DNA of 10,561 nt from Firmicutes bacterium UBA2595 (GCA_002339745.1 DDKP01000122.1:6202-16762), one strand, 5' to 3'. Counted from the first letter of the stretch, positions 1 through 7,075 are shown. Notes: generated by a model from the letters alone, not told the origin. Numbers and translations: made by a program.

Positions 1-72
1 AGATTTTTATTATAGGTTTCCAATATGAATAGTTTTGGCTAAATTCTTTTCTGCGGAGGGTTGTTTCCTATT

Positions 73-1014
73 ATGAACCAAATAAAAAACAATATCCTGG
101 AGGCCATTGGCAGTACTCCGCTGGTTAAAATCAACCGGCTGAACCCAAATCCTAATGTGTTGGTAGCAGCCAAGCTGGAAGGCAACAATCCGGGCGGCAG
201 TGTAAAAGACAGGCCGGCCCTGTATATGCTGGAGATGGCCGAAAAAACCGGCGTGTTGACAAAAGACAAAATTATCATTGAGCCGACCAGCGGCAACACC
301 GGAATCGGCCTGGCTATGGTAGCGGCCGTTAAAGGCTATAAACTGGTCGTAACTATGTCCGAATGGATGAGTATGGAGCGCCGAAAAACATTGAGCGCCT
401 TTGGAGCTGAAATCATCCTCACTCCCGGTGAAAAGGGGACCGATGGGGCTATTGAAAAAGCTTATGAAATTTACGAATCCAACCCAGACCTCTATTTTAT
501 GCCAAACCAGTTCGCCAACGAATTCAATGCCCTGTCTCATTATGATACTACTGCTATGGAAATCTGGGAACAGACCGAAGGAAAAATAACCCACTTTGTA
601 GCCGGCATGGGCACCACCGGAACACTAATGGGTATCTCCAGGCGCCTCAAGGAACTGAACCCGGAAATCAGGATTATCGGAGTTGAACCCAACATGAACC
701 ATAAGGTCCAGGGACTCAAAAACATGGAGGAGGCTCGAGTGCCGGAGATCTATGATATCAGTCGCCTGGACGAAAAAATACGCATTTGTGACGAAGATGC
801 CTTTGAGATGGCGCGTTTGTTAGCCCGTTACGAGGGCATATTTTCAGGAATCAGCGCCGGGGCGGCAGTTCATGTGGCCATACAAATAGCGAAAGAAGTG
901 AATTCCGGGTTGATTGTTGTGATAATACCTGACCGGGGTGATAAATACCTTTCCACTGACCTCTTTTGTTTCAACCCGTGTGGAAACACCACCTGTCAGA
1001 TCAAAGGGGAATGA
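73..1014 (+). CDS. cysM: Cysteine synthase, CysM (O-acetylserine sulfhydrylase B) type
   Basis: PLP-dependent beta-replacement enzyme that makes L-cysteine from an activated serine (normally O-acetylserine) and sulfide or another sulfur donor in the cytoplasm. Numbered from the ATG at 73 (313 residues), the PLP lysine is K45 in NPGGSVKDR, the substrate loop is PTSGNTG at 71-77, and the phosphate-binding loop is GTTGT at 180-184. The C-terminal IPDRGDKYLST segment is close to E. coli CysM (ICDRGDRYLST), which favours CysM over CysK. A TTG at 61 would add four residues, but the GGAGGG at 55-60 would abut it with no spacer, so ATG 73 is preferred. The last 15 residues carry three cysteines (C299, C303, C308), which is unusual. 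The gene stands alone on this strand and converges on the rhomboid gene. The family call is secure; CysM versus CysK-like is likely but not proven. Confidence 0.9.
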   Translation: MNQIKNNILEAIGSTPLVKINRLNPNPNVLVAAKLEGNNPGGSVKDRPALYMLEMAEKTGVLTKDKIIIEPTSGNTGIGLAMVAAVKGYKLVVTMSEWMSMERRKTLSAFGAEIILTPGEKGTDGAIEKAYEIYESNPDLYFMPNQFANEFNALSHYDTTAMEIWEQTEGKITHFVAGMGTTGTLMGISRRLKELNPEIRIIGVEPNMNHKVQGLKNMEEARVPEIYDISRLDEKIRICDEDAFEMARLLARYEGIFSGISAGAAVHVAIQIAKEVNSGLIVVIIPDRGDKYLSTDLFCFNPCGNTTCQIKGE

Positions 1015-1034
1015 AGTCTCGTCCTAATCCAAAC

Positions 1035-1053
1035 GTTGCCGGCAACTGTTTTT
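1035..1053 (+). terminator. Weak terminator candidate between convergent genes
   Basis: The palindrome GTTGCCGGCAAC lies at 1035-1046 in the 37-base gap between the convergent cysM and rhomboid genes and is followed by TGTTTTT. If it folds, the stem is only 4 bp with a CCGG loop, so the position supports termination better than the structure does. Confidence 0.25.
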
Positions 1054-1744
1054 ACTCCGTTTTTCTGGCATAGGCTCTTCTCCGGGCCGGAGCAAGGAAG
1101 ATGATACCCAGGATACCGGTGATAAACCCACCTATGTGGGCCCACCACGCTACCATGTTACCGGGTACCCCAAGGCTGGCAAATCCGCTGAACCATTGTG
1201 TGATAAACCACAAGAATAAAAAGATGAAAGCCGGTATTTCTATAAAGGTAATAAAAAAGATAATAGGTACAAGCGTCAGCACCCTGGCCCGCGGAAAACT
1301 GACAAAATAGGCTCCCAAAACTCCGGCAATAGCCCCGCTGGCTCCTATCACGGGTTCAGCGGCCAGGGGATTGGCCCAGACCTGAGCTAGGGAGCCAACG
1401 ACACCGGCGGCAAGGTACAGAATCAGGAACCTGCCCCTGCCCAACCGGTCCTCCACGTTATCGCCGAAAATCCACAGGTACAGCATGTTACCCAGCAGGT
1501 GAAACCACCCCCCGTGTAGGAACATGCTGGTCAGCAGGGGGAGGGTAGCTGGAAACACGGGAAACTGCCCATACATCAGGCTGTGGATGTTTCTCGGAAT
1601 AACCCCAAAGGCTCTCACTAAACTTATCAGTTGCCCCTGTTCAAGAGACAGTTCAAAGATGAAAACGGCAACATTTATAATAATTAATGTCACGCTGATG
1701 ACCGGGAAGCTGCGTGAACGGATGTTATCCCTGATCGGTATCAT
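1052..1744 (-). CDS. Rhomboid-family intramembrane serine protease
   Basis: Membrane serine protease that cuts substrates within or next to transmembrane helices. The 230-residue protein has about six hydrophobic segments. It shows the L-loop/TM2 motif HGGWFHLLGN (H77, H82, N86), the catalytic serine in GASG (S136) and the catalytic histidine in WWAHIGG (H203), so the Ser-His dyad is complete. The N-terminus starts MIPIRDNIRSRSFP, a short cytoplasmic lead-in often seen in bacterial rhomboids. The C-terminus is short and basic (ARRRAYARK), with no added domain. The ATG at 1742-1744 is preceded by GGAGG at 1750-1754 with 5-nt spacing. It is transcribed toward cysM and appears to be its own unit. 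Its substrate cannot be told from sequence. Confidence 0.92.
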   Translation of the reverse strand: MIPIRDNIRSRSFPVISVTLIIINVAVFIFELSLEQGQLISLVRAFGVIPRNIHSLMYGQFPVFPATLPLLTSMFLHGGWFHLLGNMLYLWIFGDNVEDRLGRGRFLILYLAAGVVGSLAQVWANPLAAEPVIGASGAIAGVLGAYFVSFPRARVLTLVPIIFFITFIEIPAFIFLFLWFITQWFSGFASLGVPGNMVAWWAHIGGFITGILGIIFLAPARRRAYARKTE

Positions 1745-1843
1745 CTCATCCTCCGGTGTTTTTCTTTTCTGCTTCTAATAACTATCTTATATAATAACCA
1801 ATCAAAAGAAAATATAAAATCGAGGGATATGCCCCAAAACCCC

Positions 1844-1874
1844 AAAAATATAAAGGCAGGACTACCTGCCTTTA
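1844..1874 (-). terminator. Rho-independent terminator of the 1899-2441 gene
   Basis: A perfect 10-bp stem, TAAAGGCAGG (1851-1860) with CCTGCCTTTA (1865-1874), closes a 4-base loop. Read on the minus strand, the hairpin is followed by TATTTTTGG, giving a five-T run at 1844-1848. It starts 25 bases past the stop of the 1899-2441 gene, which fits intrinsic termination and separates that gene from the rhomboid gene. Confidence 0.8.
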
Positions 1875-1898
1875 AAATTTGTTGGGGGGACAGCTAAC

Positions 1899-2441
1899 TC
1901 ACTCATATTTGACCGGGACAAGTTCCCTTGCAACCATACAAACCACCTTGTCTGCCGCTTCATTATCGGTGTCAAGACCTGTCGTTTCTTTTAAGTTCTC
2001 TATTGAATAGTATTTATCAAAAACTTCCTGTGCCCATTCAACCGACCTTTTGGAATCAGCGACAACTGTACAGTGAAAATCCCTCCCGGTTTCAACTTCA
2101 TACTTATGAACCTCTTTCCACCCCTGTGTCAACTCTCCGTATGCCGGTAAATCCCAATCCCATACTATAAAACCAAACTTTCCGTACCCCTTAATGAGAC
2201 CAGACAGTTTTTCATAAAAGGCAGTTTTAAAATCTTCCTCTTTTTCAGGAAGAGCCGCCGCCAGACCGGAAAGCTCCCGGTCGGCATGTTCTTTCAGGTG
2301 TTTCCGGTACCTCTCCAACGCAGTTTCCTCCAGGGATGCCAACTCTGTCAGAAGCCGGCTCCTCCGTTCGGACTCTTCATGAGTAAGGAAACTTAGCAAG
2401 CGGGCACCTTTGCCATTAAAAGCATCATTATTAATAGCCAT
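1899..2441 (-). CDS. Uncharacterised 180-residue cytoplasmic protein
   Basis: I do not recognise a family. The protein has no signal peptide or membrane segment. Residues about 20-95 are rich in charged residues and leucine, with likely long helices (ESERRSRLLTELASLEETAL, then KEHADRELSGLAAAL). Residues about 105-180 look more globular, with the aromatic stretch GFIVWDWDLPAYGE and a HCTVVADSKRSVEWA segment. Only two cysteines occur (in FHCTV and VVCMV), so a metal cluster is unlikely. The ATG at 2439-2441 has GGAGGG at 2448-2453 with 6-nt spacing. It has its own promoter candidate and terminator, so it is probably monocistronic and not part of the redox operon upstream. Real coding is well supported by the start signal and transcription signals; function is unknown. 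Confidence 0.8.
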   Translation of the reverse strand: MAINNDAFNGKGARLLSFLTHEESERRSRLLTELASLEETALERYRKHLKEHADRELSGLAAALPEKEEDFKTAFYEKLSGLIKGYGKFGFIVWDWDLPAYGELTQGWKEVHKYEVETGRDFHCTVVADSKRSVEWAQEVFDKYYSIENLKETTGLDTDNEAADKVVCMVARELVPVKYE

Positions 2442-2459
2442 ATAAATCCCTCCAAGGAT

Positions 2460-2488
2460 ATTTTAACAAAACACCCCATAACCATCAA
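2460..2488 (-). promoter_or_regulatory. Sigma-70/SigA-type promoter candidate for the 1899-2441 gene
   Basis: On the minus strand TTGATG (2483-2488) and TAAAAT (2460-2465) are separated by exactly 17 bases. They match the -35 consensus at 4 of 6 positions and the -10 consensus at 5 of 6. Transcription would start near 2453, giving a very short leader that begins about at the ribosome-binding site, which weakens the call. Confidence 0.4.
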
Positions 2489-2541
2489 ATAATAAAATAG
2501 ATGAGTGGTCTGGGGTGAGAGGGGGAGTACTGGTTAAATTA

Positions 2542-3780
2542 TCATTCTATCCCCATCGCCTTGGCGGCTAATTCGGCCAGGTGATAGATTTTTAGCGGGG
2601 ACTCGACCTTTTCAATTCCGCCCGCTAACCCGGAATAGCAGGTAGGACAGGGTGTTGTCAGGTATTCCGCACCTGTTGCCTCGGCATCTCTGATCCGGTA
2701 AGCGGAGGCTTCTTCCTGCAGCGGGTGATTGGCCATCTTAAGCCCGCCTCCTACTCCGCAGCACCTGGAATACTGTCTCTTTCTTTCCATTTCAATAAGT
2801 TCCAGCCCCGGTATGGCCTGAATTATCCTGCGCGGCTGGTCATAAATGCCGTTGTGACGGCCCAGCAGACAGGGGTCATGATAAGTTATTTTCCCGCGGA
2901 TAGGGTTTTCAAACCTTATCCTGCCCTCGGCCAAAAGAATATCTATATACTCAGACAGATGATATATCTTGTAATTCTGTTGCGCAATCTTGTTGTAATC
3001 CTGTCTTAGAGTTTTATAACACCCGGCACAGGCCGTGACCAGGGTATCTATTCCCAGGTTGTTGAGCCTTTCAATGTTAGCCCTCGCTTTGTCCGTAAAA
3101 TCTGGGTCCCCGATCCGGCGTAGTTTTCCGAAACAACAGAATTCTTCAGGACCCAGAATACCGAAGTCAATCCCGGCCCTGTTCATAATATTGGCCGCAT
3201 GCTGGGAAACAAGATTTATTTTTTCGTCATAACTGGCGGTACACCCTAAAAATAACAATACGCCAGCCAGGTTATCAGTTATCAGTTCCGGCTTCTCCAG
3301 CAAAGTCCCTTTTTCCAGTCCGCTCTCCACCCAGTCCGCCCTGGCGGATTGCTCCTTTTTATAAGGGTTCCCGTACTGCTTTAATGTTTCACAGTATGTC
3401 CTCTGCTCCGGAACCGGGCCCAGCTCTGCTATAAACATGCCTTCACGGGTGTTCTCCCATAATTCCACGGTATCCAGTTTGGCGGGGCAGACAAAGTGAC
3501 ACTGGTTGCAGCAGGAGCAGTCATACAGTGTCCTGCGGAAAGTCTCCATCACCTTTAAGTCCGCTTTAGGCTTGAACAATCTCAAAAATCCGGGCTGCTG
3601 GCTCCTTAAGATGCTCTTCAAATGTTTAATTTTAGCCCTGGGCGTAACATCTTCGACACTGTTAAGAGTGTAGATAGGGCACCATTTCTGGCATTCCCCG
3701 CACCTGATACAGGCATCCAGGCTCATCAACTGCTTCGGGCTCAGTTTTTCTATAGGCAGGGTTTTTTGCGGTTCCGTCAT
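2542..3780 (-). CDS. HdrD-like (Fe-S) oxidoreductase subunit with two CCG domains
   Basis: Cytoplasmic iron-sulfur subunit of a membrane-bound heterodisulfide-reductase-like complex; relatives include HdrD, DsrK, TmcB and GlpC. Two ferredoxin-type motifs bind [4Fe-4S] clusters: C24-C27-C30-C34-P and C88-C91-C94-C98-P. Two complete CCG repeats follow: C180, C215-C216, C251-C254 and C304, C340-C341, C378-C381. In HdrB/HdrD such repeats bind the unusual non-cubane [4Fe-4S] clusters at the disulfide site. The 412-residue length fits HdrD. The start overlaps the stop of the upstream membrane gene by four bases (ATGA, 3777-3780), so the two are translationally coupled and probably form a complex. 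The true substrate is unknown and could be a disulfide, a thiol or a protein partner. No terminator was found downstream in 2489-2541. Confidence 0.88.
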   Translation of the reverse strand: MTEPQKTLPIEKLSPKQLMSLDACIRCGECQKWCPIYTLNSVEDVTPRAKIKHLKSILRSQQPGFLRLFKPKADLKVMETFRRTLYDCSCCNQCHFVCPAKLDTVELWENTREGMFIAELGPVPEQRTYCETLKQYGNPYKKEQSARADWVESGLEKGTLLEKPELITDNLAGVLLFLGCTASYDEKINLVSQHAANIMNRAGIDFGILGPEEFCCFGKLRRIGDPDFTDKARANIERLNNLGIDTLVTACAGCYKTLRQDYNKIAQQNYKIYHLSEYIDILLAEGRIRFENPIRGKITYHDPCLLGRHNGIYDQPRRIIQAIPGLELIEMERKRQYSRCCGVGGGLKMANHPLQEEASAYRIRDAEATGAEYLTTPCPTCYSGLAGGIEKVESPLKIYHLAELAAKAMGIE

Positions 3781-4559
3781 ATGTACAGGTCACCCCTCAT
3801 CCGTTCCTCCGAAACGTTGAGCGCTATTTCCAGAGGACTATTTATAATATGAAGGAATTTGCTGTGGGGAATATACGCGAATAAGGCAGCATTCAGAGCC
3901 GAATGAAACAGCCAAAGGGCAGTAGCCAGTGAGGGAATCCCTGAGATACCGCGAAAAATCACGGCCAAATTGTATCCAATGAACGAATACTGAAGTTCGG
4001 GTGAAGGGGGCAAAAGAGATATCCTCATAGCCTCCAGTAAAAAGCCGGTGATAACCAGGGTCAGGAGTATAATTAAGGCTATGGAATCAGTGGAATCGGT
4101 GTATAATTGGCTGTCTTTGACTATGTATCTCCTGACAAAGGCTATCAGGAGGCCTAGCAGCATAATTAGGCCAAAAAAGTCTCCGGCGGCCTTGTAATAA
4201 TTGTGTCCCTGCCCGTGCAGCATGTACCGGCTGAAAGAAGAATCGGCAGGAATTACTGTCTCCAGGGCAACGGCTATGGCTGACAGCATGAGCAAACCAA
4301 TAAACCCGTAAAAAATACTGATGTGGGCAAACCACCTGAGGATGTTTTGTTGAGCCAGCTGTTTCTGTAAGAAGACATAACGCCAAATCGCCTTCAACAT
4401 CAACAGGTAGTCCGGTTTTTTGTAAAGAGATTTCCGCCGACCTTTAAAGTAGAAGGAAAATCTGTAGATCATTCCGCTGATAAAAAGCAGTAGCCCTAAA
4501 GACTGCATAACTGCGAAAAGAGTCCAAGGTTTATAATAGAGCTCTATTTCCTGGCCCAT
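3777..4559 (-). CDS. HdrE/DsrM/NarI-like membrane cytochrome b subunit
   Basis: Integral membrane protein of 260 residues that likely carries heme b and exchanges electrons between menaquinone and the HdrD-like partner. Hydrophobic segments lie at about 13-35, 78-100, 125-145, 158-177 and 210-232, the number expected of the NarI-like family. Candidate heme-ligand histidines are H79 (WFAHIS), H115 and H119 (MLHGQGH), H219 (LFHSAL) and H232 or H237. Basic loops (KGRRKSLYKK near 39-48) point to the cytoplasmic side. ATG 4557-4559 is preceded by GGGGAGGT with good spacing. The four-base overlap with the HdrD-like gene and the pairing of families are typical of HdrED or DsrMK modules. Sequence alone does not say which way the electrons flow. 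Confidence 0.85.
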   Translation of the reverse strand: MGQEIELYYKPWTLFAVMQSLGLLLFISGMIYRFSFYFKGRRKSLYKKPDYLLMLKAIWRYVFLQKQLAQQNILRWFAHISIFYGFIGLLMLSAIAVALETVIPADSSFSRYMLHGQGHNYYKAAGDFFGLIMLLGLLIAFVRRYIVKDSQLYTDSTDSIALIILLTLVITGFLLEAMRISLLPPSPELQYSFIGYNLAVIFRGISGIPSLATALWLFHSALNAALFAYIPHSKFLHIINSPLEIALNVSEERMRGDLYI

Positions 4560-4595
4560 ATGTTACCTCCCCGTCTGGCGCTGGATTAGTTTTAA

Positions 4596-5486
4596 CTAAA
4601 CTTGGGATATTGATTCTCTCAGAGCGGCCTCGAGTTTGGTCCTGTCCAGATCCCGTCCTATAAAAACGAACCTGTTCTCGTCCGCTTCGTTAAGCGAACT
4701 GAAATTGATTAAACCATGAACATAATCAAATACTTCTGTGCCATGCGTGGTTTTAATGATTCCTTTGGCCCTGAATATATCACCGAATTCTTTGCTTTTC
4801 AGGTTGTTAAGCAGAGAATTAATTTTATCCTTTATTACCAAGCCGGGGAATTTAAATGACTCCGCATTAAACCGGGGTGAGTAATGAAAGTGGGTTACCT
4901 CCCCTTTGGGCTGGGTGTCAGGGATTTCCGCCCGGCAGTAAACCGTGGGGATTATAAGGGCGGACGGGTTCATTTCGATAACTGCCATCCGGCACTCATC
5001 AATAACTTCAGGAGTAACCAAATCGGCCTTGTTGAGAAGAATTATGTCCGAATTTGTTACCTGGTCCTGAAAAAAATTGCTGAAATCGTTTTCCCTCACC
5101 ATCTCGATAAATAACGTCATATCAATTACGCCGATTACAGGAGCAAGTTCGATTTTATCCCGGAAGTCGGCTCCCTGTAAACCGAGGATTATGGACGACG
5201 GTGACGCTATTCCTGACGGTTCTATAATCAGCCGTTGCGGTTCCATGTTTTCCATGATCTCCTGCATGGCCCCAACCAGGTTTGCTCTCAAAGAACAACA
5301 GATACAGCCGCTCGGCAATTCGACAACGTCCACACTGGTTCCTTCTGATATCAGGGCCCCATCAATACCCAGTTCGCCAAATTCGTTGACCAGCACAACC
5401 GTACCGGCAGACTCTTCCTGCAGAATATTTTTCAACAGGGTAGTTTTTCCGGCCCCCAGGAAACCGCAAATCAGTTGAACTTTCAA
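4596..5486 (-). CDS. CobW/COG0523-family G3E GTPase (metal chaperone type)
   Basis: GTPase of the G3E group, whose members insert or deliver metals (cobalt in CobW, zinc in ZagA/ZNG1, nickel and cobalt relatives). The 296-residue protein has the P-loop GFLGAGKTT at 8-16, the metal-binding GCxCC motif (C61, C63, C64), an EPSG segment at 89-92 and the guanine-specificity motif NKAD at 152-155. A C-terminal CobW_C-like domain follows (about 198-290). The start is TTG at 5484-5486: an in-frame TGA lies three codons upstream and the P-loop begins eight residues in, so no other start is possible; AGGTGA lies 6 nt before it. It follows the small cysteine protein by 20 bases. Because a zinc methyltransferase and presumably a corrinoid protein share the operon, supply of zinc or cobalt is a reasonable inference, not shown. 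Confidence 0.9.
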   Translation of the reverse strand: MKVQLICGFLGAGKTTLLKNILQEESAGTVVLVNEFGELGIDGALISEGTSVDVVELPSGCICCSLRANLVGAMQEIMENMEPQRLIIEPSGIASPSSIILGLQGADFRDKIELAPVIGVIDMTLFIEMVRENDFSNFFQDQVTNSDIILLNKADLVTPEVIDECRMAVIEMNPSALIIPTVYCRAEIPDTQPKGEVTHFHYSPRFNAESFKFPGLVIKDKINSLLNNLKSKEFGDIFRAKGIIKTTHGTEVFDYVHGLINFSSLNEADENRFVFIGRDLDRTKLEAALRESISQV

Positions 5487-5506
5487 TGTAAGTCACCTGC
5501 TCCCTT

Positions 5507-5842
5507 TTAGCTCACATCGTCTATTTTGGTGATTTTCATGGTAACTTCCTGTTCGACCGCGGCGTCCACCAGCACCTGTATTGTTTTCAGAATAGCGCTG
5601 GGGACCGGGCAGTCCACATGTTTAAGGCGTTCTGAGCACACCTGGTAGATATATGAGTCAAGCATCTTCGCAAAGACGCCTTTTTTCCAGTTCAGGTTTT
5701 TGAATACGTCGTTCATGTCAGTGACAAGATGACAGGCGCTGTGGAAAGTGATATCGACTACATTTTTTTCAACCAGTTCGGCCAGTATTACCACTTTCAG
5801 ACCACATGCCCCTGGTTCCACAACTGCTTTTGCAGCTTTCAT
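5507..5842 (-). CDS. Small cysteine-containing protein, DUF6951-like
   Basis: A 111-residue cytoplasmic protein. Its pattern, an N-terminal VEPGACG, a central SAC, and a HVDCPVPSAILK segment followed by a short beta-rich end, resembles a small family of unknown function that I associate with the name DUF6951 and with UroD-type methyltransferase loci; the family number is from memory and should be checked. Cysteines are C13, C37, C69 and C78, and the spacing suggests metal or thiol chemistry, although no standard cluster motif is present. The start is the ATG at 5840-5842: the AGGAGGGAG site lies just upstream, and the stop of the previous gene overlaps it (ATGA). A longer reading from 5866 would put the ribosome-binding site inside the gene. 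Function unknown; context suggests a role beside the neighbouring iron-sulfur protein. Confidence 0.75.
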   Translation of the reverse strand: MKAAKAVVEPGACGLKVVILAELVEKNVVDITFHSACHLVTDMNDVFKNLNWKKGVFAKMLDSYIYQVCSERLKHVDCPVPSAILKTIQVLVDAAVEQEVTMKITKIDDVS

Positions 5843-6531
5843 TTCTTTCTCCCTCCTAAAGGACAAGCAAGAATACAGAGTCCACAGATATACTTTTGGA
5901 AAACCCTAACCGTGTAACTCATATAGTCCCAACATGCTTCCGTGTCAATAAAAACTTCGGCCCTGTCCCCCCGTTTCCAGTTTATGTTCCTTATGGCGGA
6001 GGCGGGACAGGCATTCACACACTTGGAACAGCTGCCGCATTTACTCTCGGTGTAAGGCGTCTGGCAAACTTTCAGTGGGGCGTCGGTTAAAACCGTCGCC
6101 CAGCTGAGCCGCGCACCGAACATTGGGTTGACCAAAAGGCCGCTCTTTCCGATCCAGCCTAAACCGGCACATGTAGCTGCTGTCTTGTGAGGAAACAGCG
6201 GATAAAGCTTTGACACAAAAGTGCTGTCAACTCTCGCCGAATCAGGGGGAATGGCCAGAGTACGCCAACCCAGGGATTTGAGCAGGGCAGTGATATTCTT
6301 CTGAACAGATTCCAGCAGGCGGTCTACTTCTTCGTACTGATTGGAATAGGCTGTCAATGAGCCACACTTATACGTCCCACGACCCACAGGGTGTTTGACG
6401 GCCAATGAAATCGCGTGAGGCATATGCTTCAGTTCCGGTGCCAATCCAATACTTACATCACCAAAGCCGACAATAGACGCCCCCCACTCAATGATTTTGG
6501 CCTTCAGTCTTTCGGAGTCGACAGTTTTCAT
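5839..6531 (-). CDS. Short QueG-like protein with double [4Fe-4S] domain
   Basis: Cytoplasmic iron-sulfur protein of 230 residues, related to the catalytic region of epoxyqueuosine reductase (QueG) and reductive dehalogenases. Residues about 117-152 hold the family signature around AGLGWIGKSGLL and ends in VLTD. Two clusters are indicated by C165-C168-C171-C175-P and C216-C219-C223-P, with C200 between. It is much shorter than QueG (about 350 or more residues), lacks the C-terminal repeats, and where QueG has the catalytic Asp in a VDT motif this protein reads KLYPLF, so a tRNA role is unlikely. ATG 6529-6531 is chosen because GGGAG sits 6 nt upstream; a longer frame up to 6684 would run into the previous gene. 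The stop overlaps the next start by four bases. An electron-transfer or corrinoid-activating role is inferred from context. Confidence 0.82.
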   Translation of the reverse strand: MKTVDSERLKAKIIEWGASIVGFGDVSIGLAPELKHMPHAISLAVKHPVGRGTYKCGSLTAYSNQYEEVDRLLESVQKNITALLKSLGWRTLAIPPDSARVDSTFVSKLYPLFPHKTAATCAGLGWIGKSGLLVNPMFGARLSWATVLTDAPLKVCQTPYTESKCGSCSKCVNACPASAIRNINWKRGDRAEVFIDTEACWDYMSYTVRVFQKYICGLCILACPLGGRKK

Positions 6532-6596
6532 ATGGCGCTCCCTTCGCTGCAGGGGGAAATTCAGCATACCACGGCACCTTCTTCCAAGATTGGTAT

Positions 6597-6618
6597 GGAG
6601 GGGCATAAATGCCCCTCC
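6597..6618 (-). other. Strong intergenic hairpin inside the operon
   Basis: A perfect inverted repeat, GGAGGGGCAT (6597-6606) with ATGCCCCTCC (6609-6618), gives a 9-10 bp GC-rich stem with a very small loop. It lies between the stop of the AhpD-like gene and the start of the QueG-like gene. Neither strand has a clear T-run after it, so it is more likely an RNA-processing, stability or partial attenuation element than a simple terminator. Confidence 0.55.
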
Positions 6619-6628
6619 CTTAAAGATT

Positions 6629-7075
6629 TTAATATACACCGTGGTCCCATTTCGGAGGAGGCAGGTACTCCCATGGTTCTCCATTCATGATTTTCTGGGC
6701 CAGGTCAACGCACTTATAGGCATATTCAAAGGCATAGGGGATACCGGGTCCCCCAGGAACGAAGCCGGCCAGCATCATGCCGATAGCGGCAGCTTCAAAG
6801 ACTTCCTCGACAGTAGCGCCGGCTTTTACTGCAGGATAAACGTGGACAATGCAGCGGGGTGAGCAGTAACCTACGCCGCCGGCCATGAAAATCAACTCCT
6901 TAACCTTGCGGCTTAAGGCTCCGTCAGCCCAAATAGTGTTGTAAAAATCTGCAAAGGCAACTCCTGATTGCGGGTTAACCTGGTTGATGATCCTGAACAT
7001 CCTGGGGACAAAAAGCATGTTCTCTTCCATGTACTTATTGGCTTCTTCCGGGGTATACTTTTTTTGTTCACTCAT
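6629..7075 (-). CDS. Carboxymuconolactone decarboxylase / AhpD-like protein
   Basis: Small all-helical protein of the CMD/AhpD superfamily, which includes thiol-disulfide peroxidase partners and decarboxylases. In the 148-residue protein the conserved region runs SRKVKELIFMAG (E60), then C71-SPR-C75-IV-H78, then a GATVEEVFEAA helix. AhpD has CxxC with His seven residues after the first Cys; here the first Cys and the His keep that spacing but the second Cys is one residue later, giving CxxxC. The C-terminus (PWEYLPPPKWDHGVY) is proline-rich and probably extended. ATG 7073-7075 has an AAAGGAGCG site 10-13 nt upstream, somewhat far. The frame stays open upstream for at least 25 codons behind a much better AAGGAGGTG site, but with no ATG, GTG or TTG, so the true start is uncertain. 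The reaction is unknown. Confidence 0.82.
   Translation of the reverse strand: MSEQKKYTPEEANKYMEENMLFVPRMFRIINQVNPQSGVAFADFYNTIWADGALSRKVKELIFMAGGVGYCSPRCIVHVYPAVKAGATVEEVFEAAAIGMMLAGFVPGGPGIPYAFEYAYKCVDLAQKIMNGEPWEYLPPPKWDHGVY

Noticed and set aside
1..60. Promoter of cysM
   Set aside because: Only a vague TTATAG-like box is visible and any -35 would fall off the window edge.
10..594. A 194-codon minus-strand frame opposite cysM
   Set aside because: It lies wholly on the other strand of a well-supported enzyme gene and has no recognisable motifs.
1745..1850. AT-rich stretch upstream of the rhomboid gene as a promoter
   Set aside because: Several TATAAG/TTATAT-like boxes occur but none pairs with a convincing -35 at proper spacing; no gene is seen here beyond the terminator of the next gene.
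5843..5866. Longer start for the small cysteine protein
   Set aside because: The AGGAGGGAG ribosome-binding site would be inside the coding region, and the ATG at 5842 has the four-base overlap expected of coupled genes.
6532..6684. N-terminal extension of the QueG-like gene
   Set aside because: It would overlap the AhpD-like gene, run through the intergenic hairpin and ignore the GGGAG site placed correctly for the ATG at 6531.
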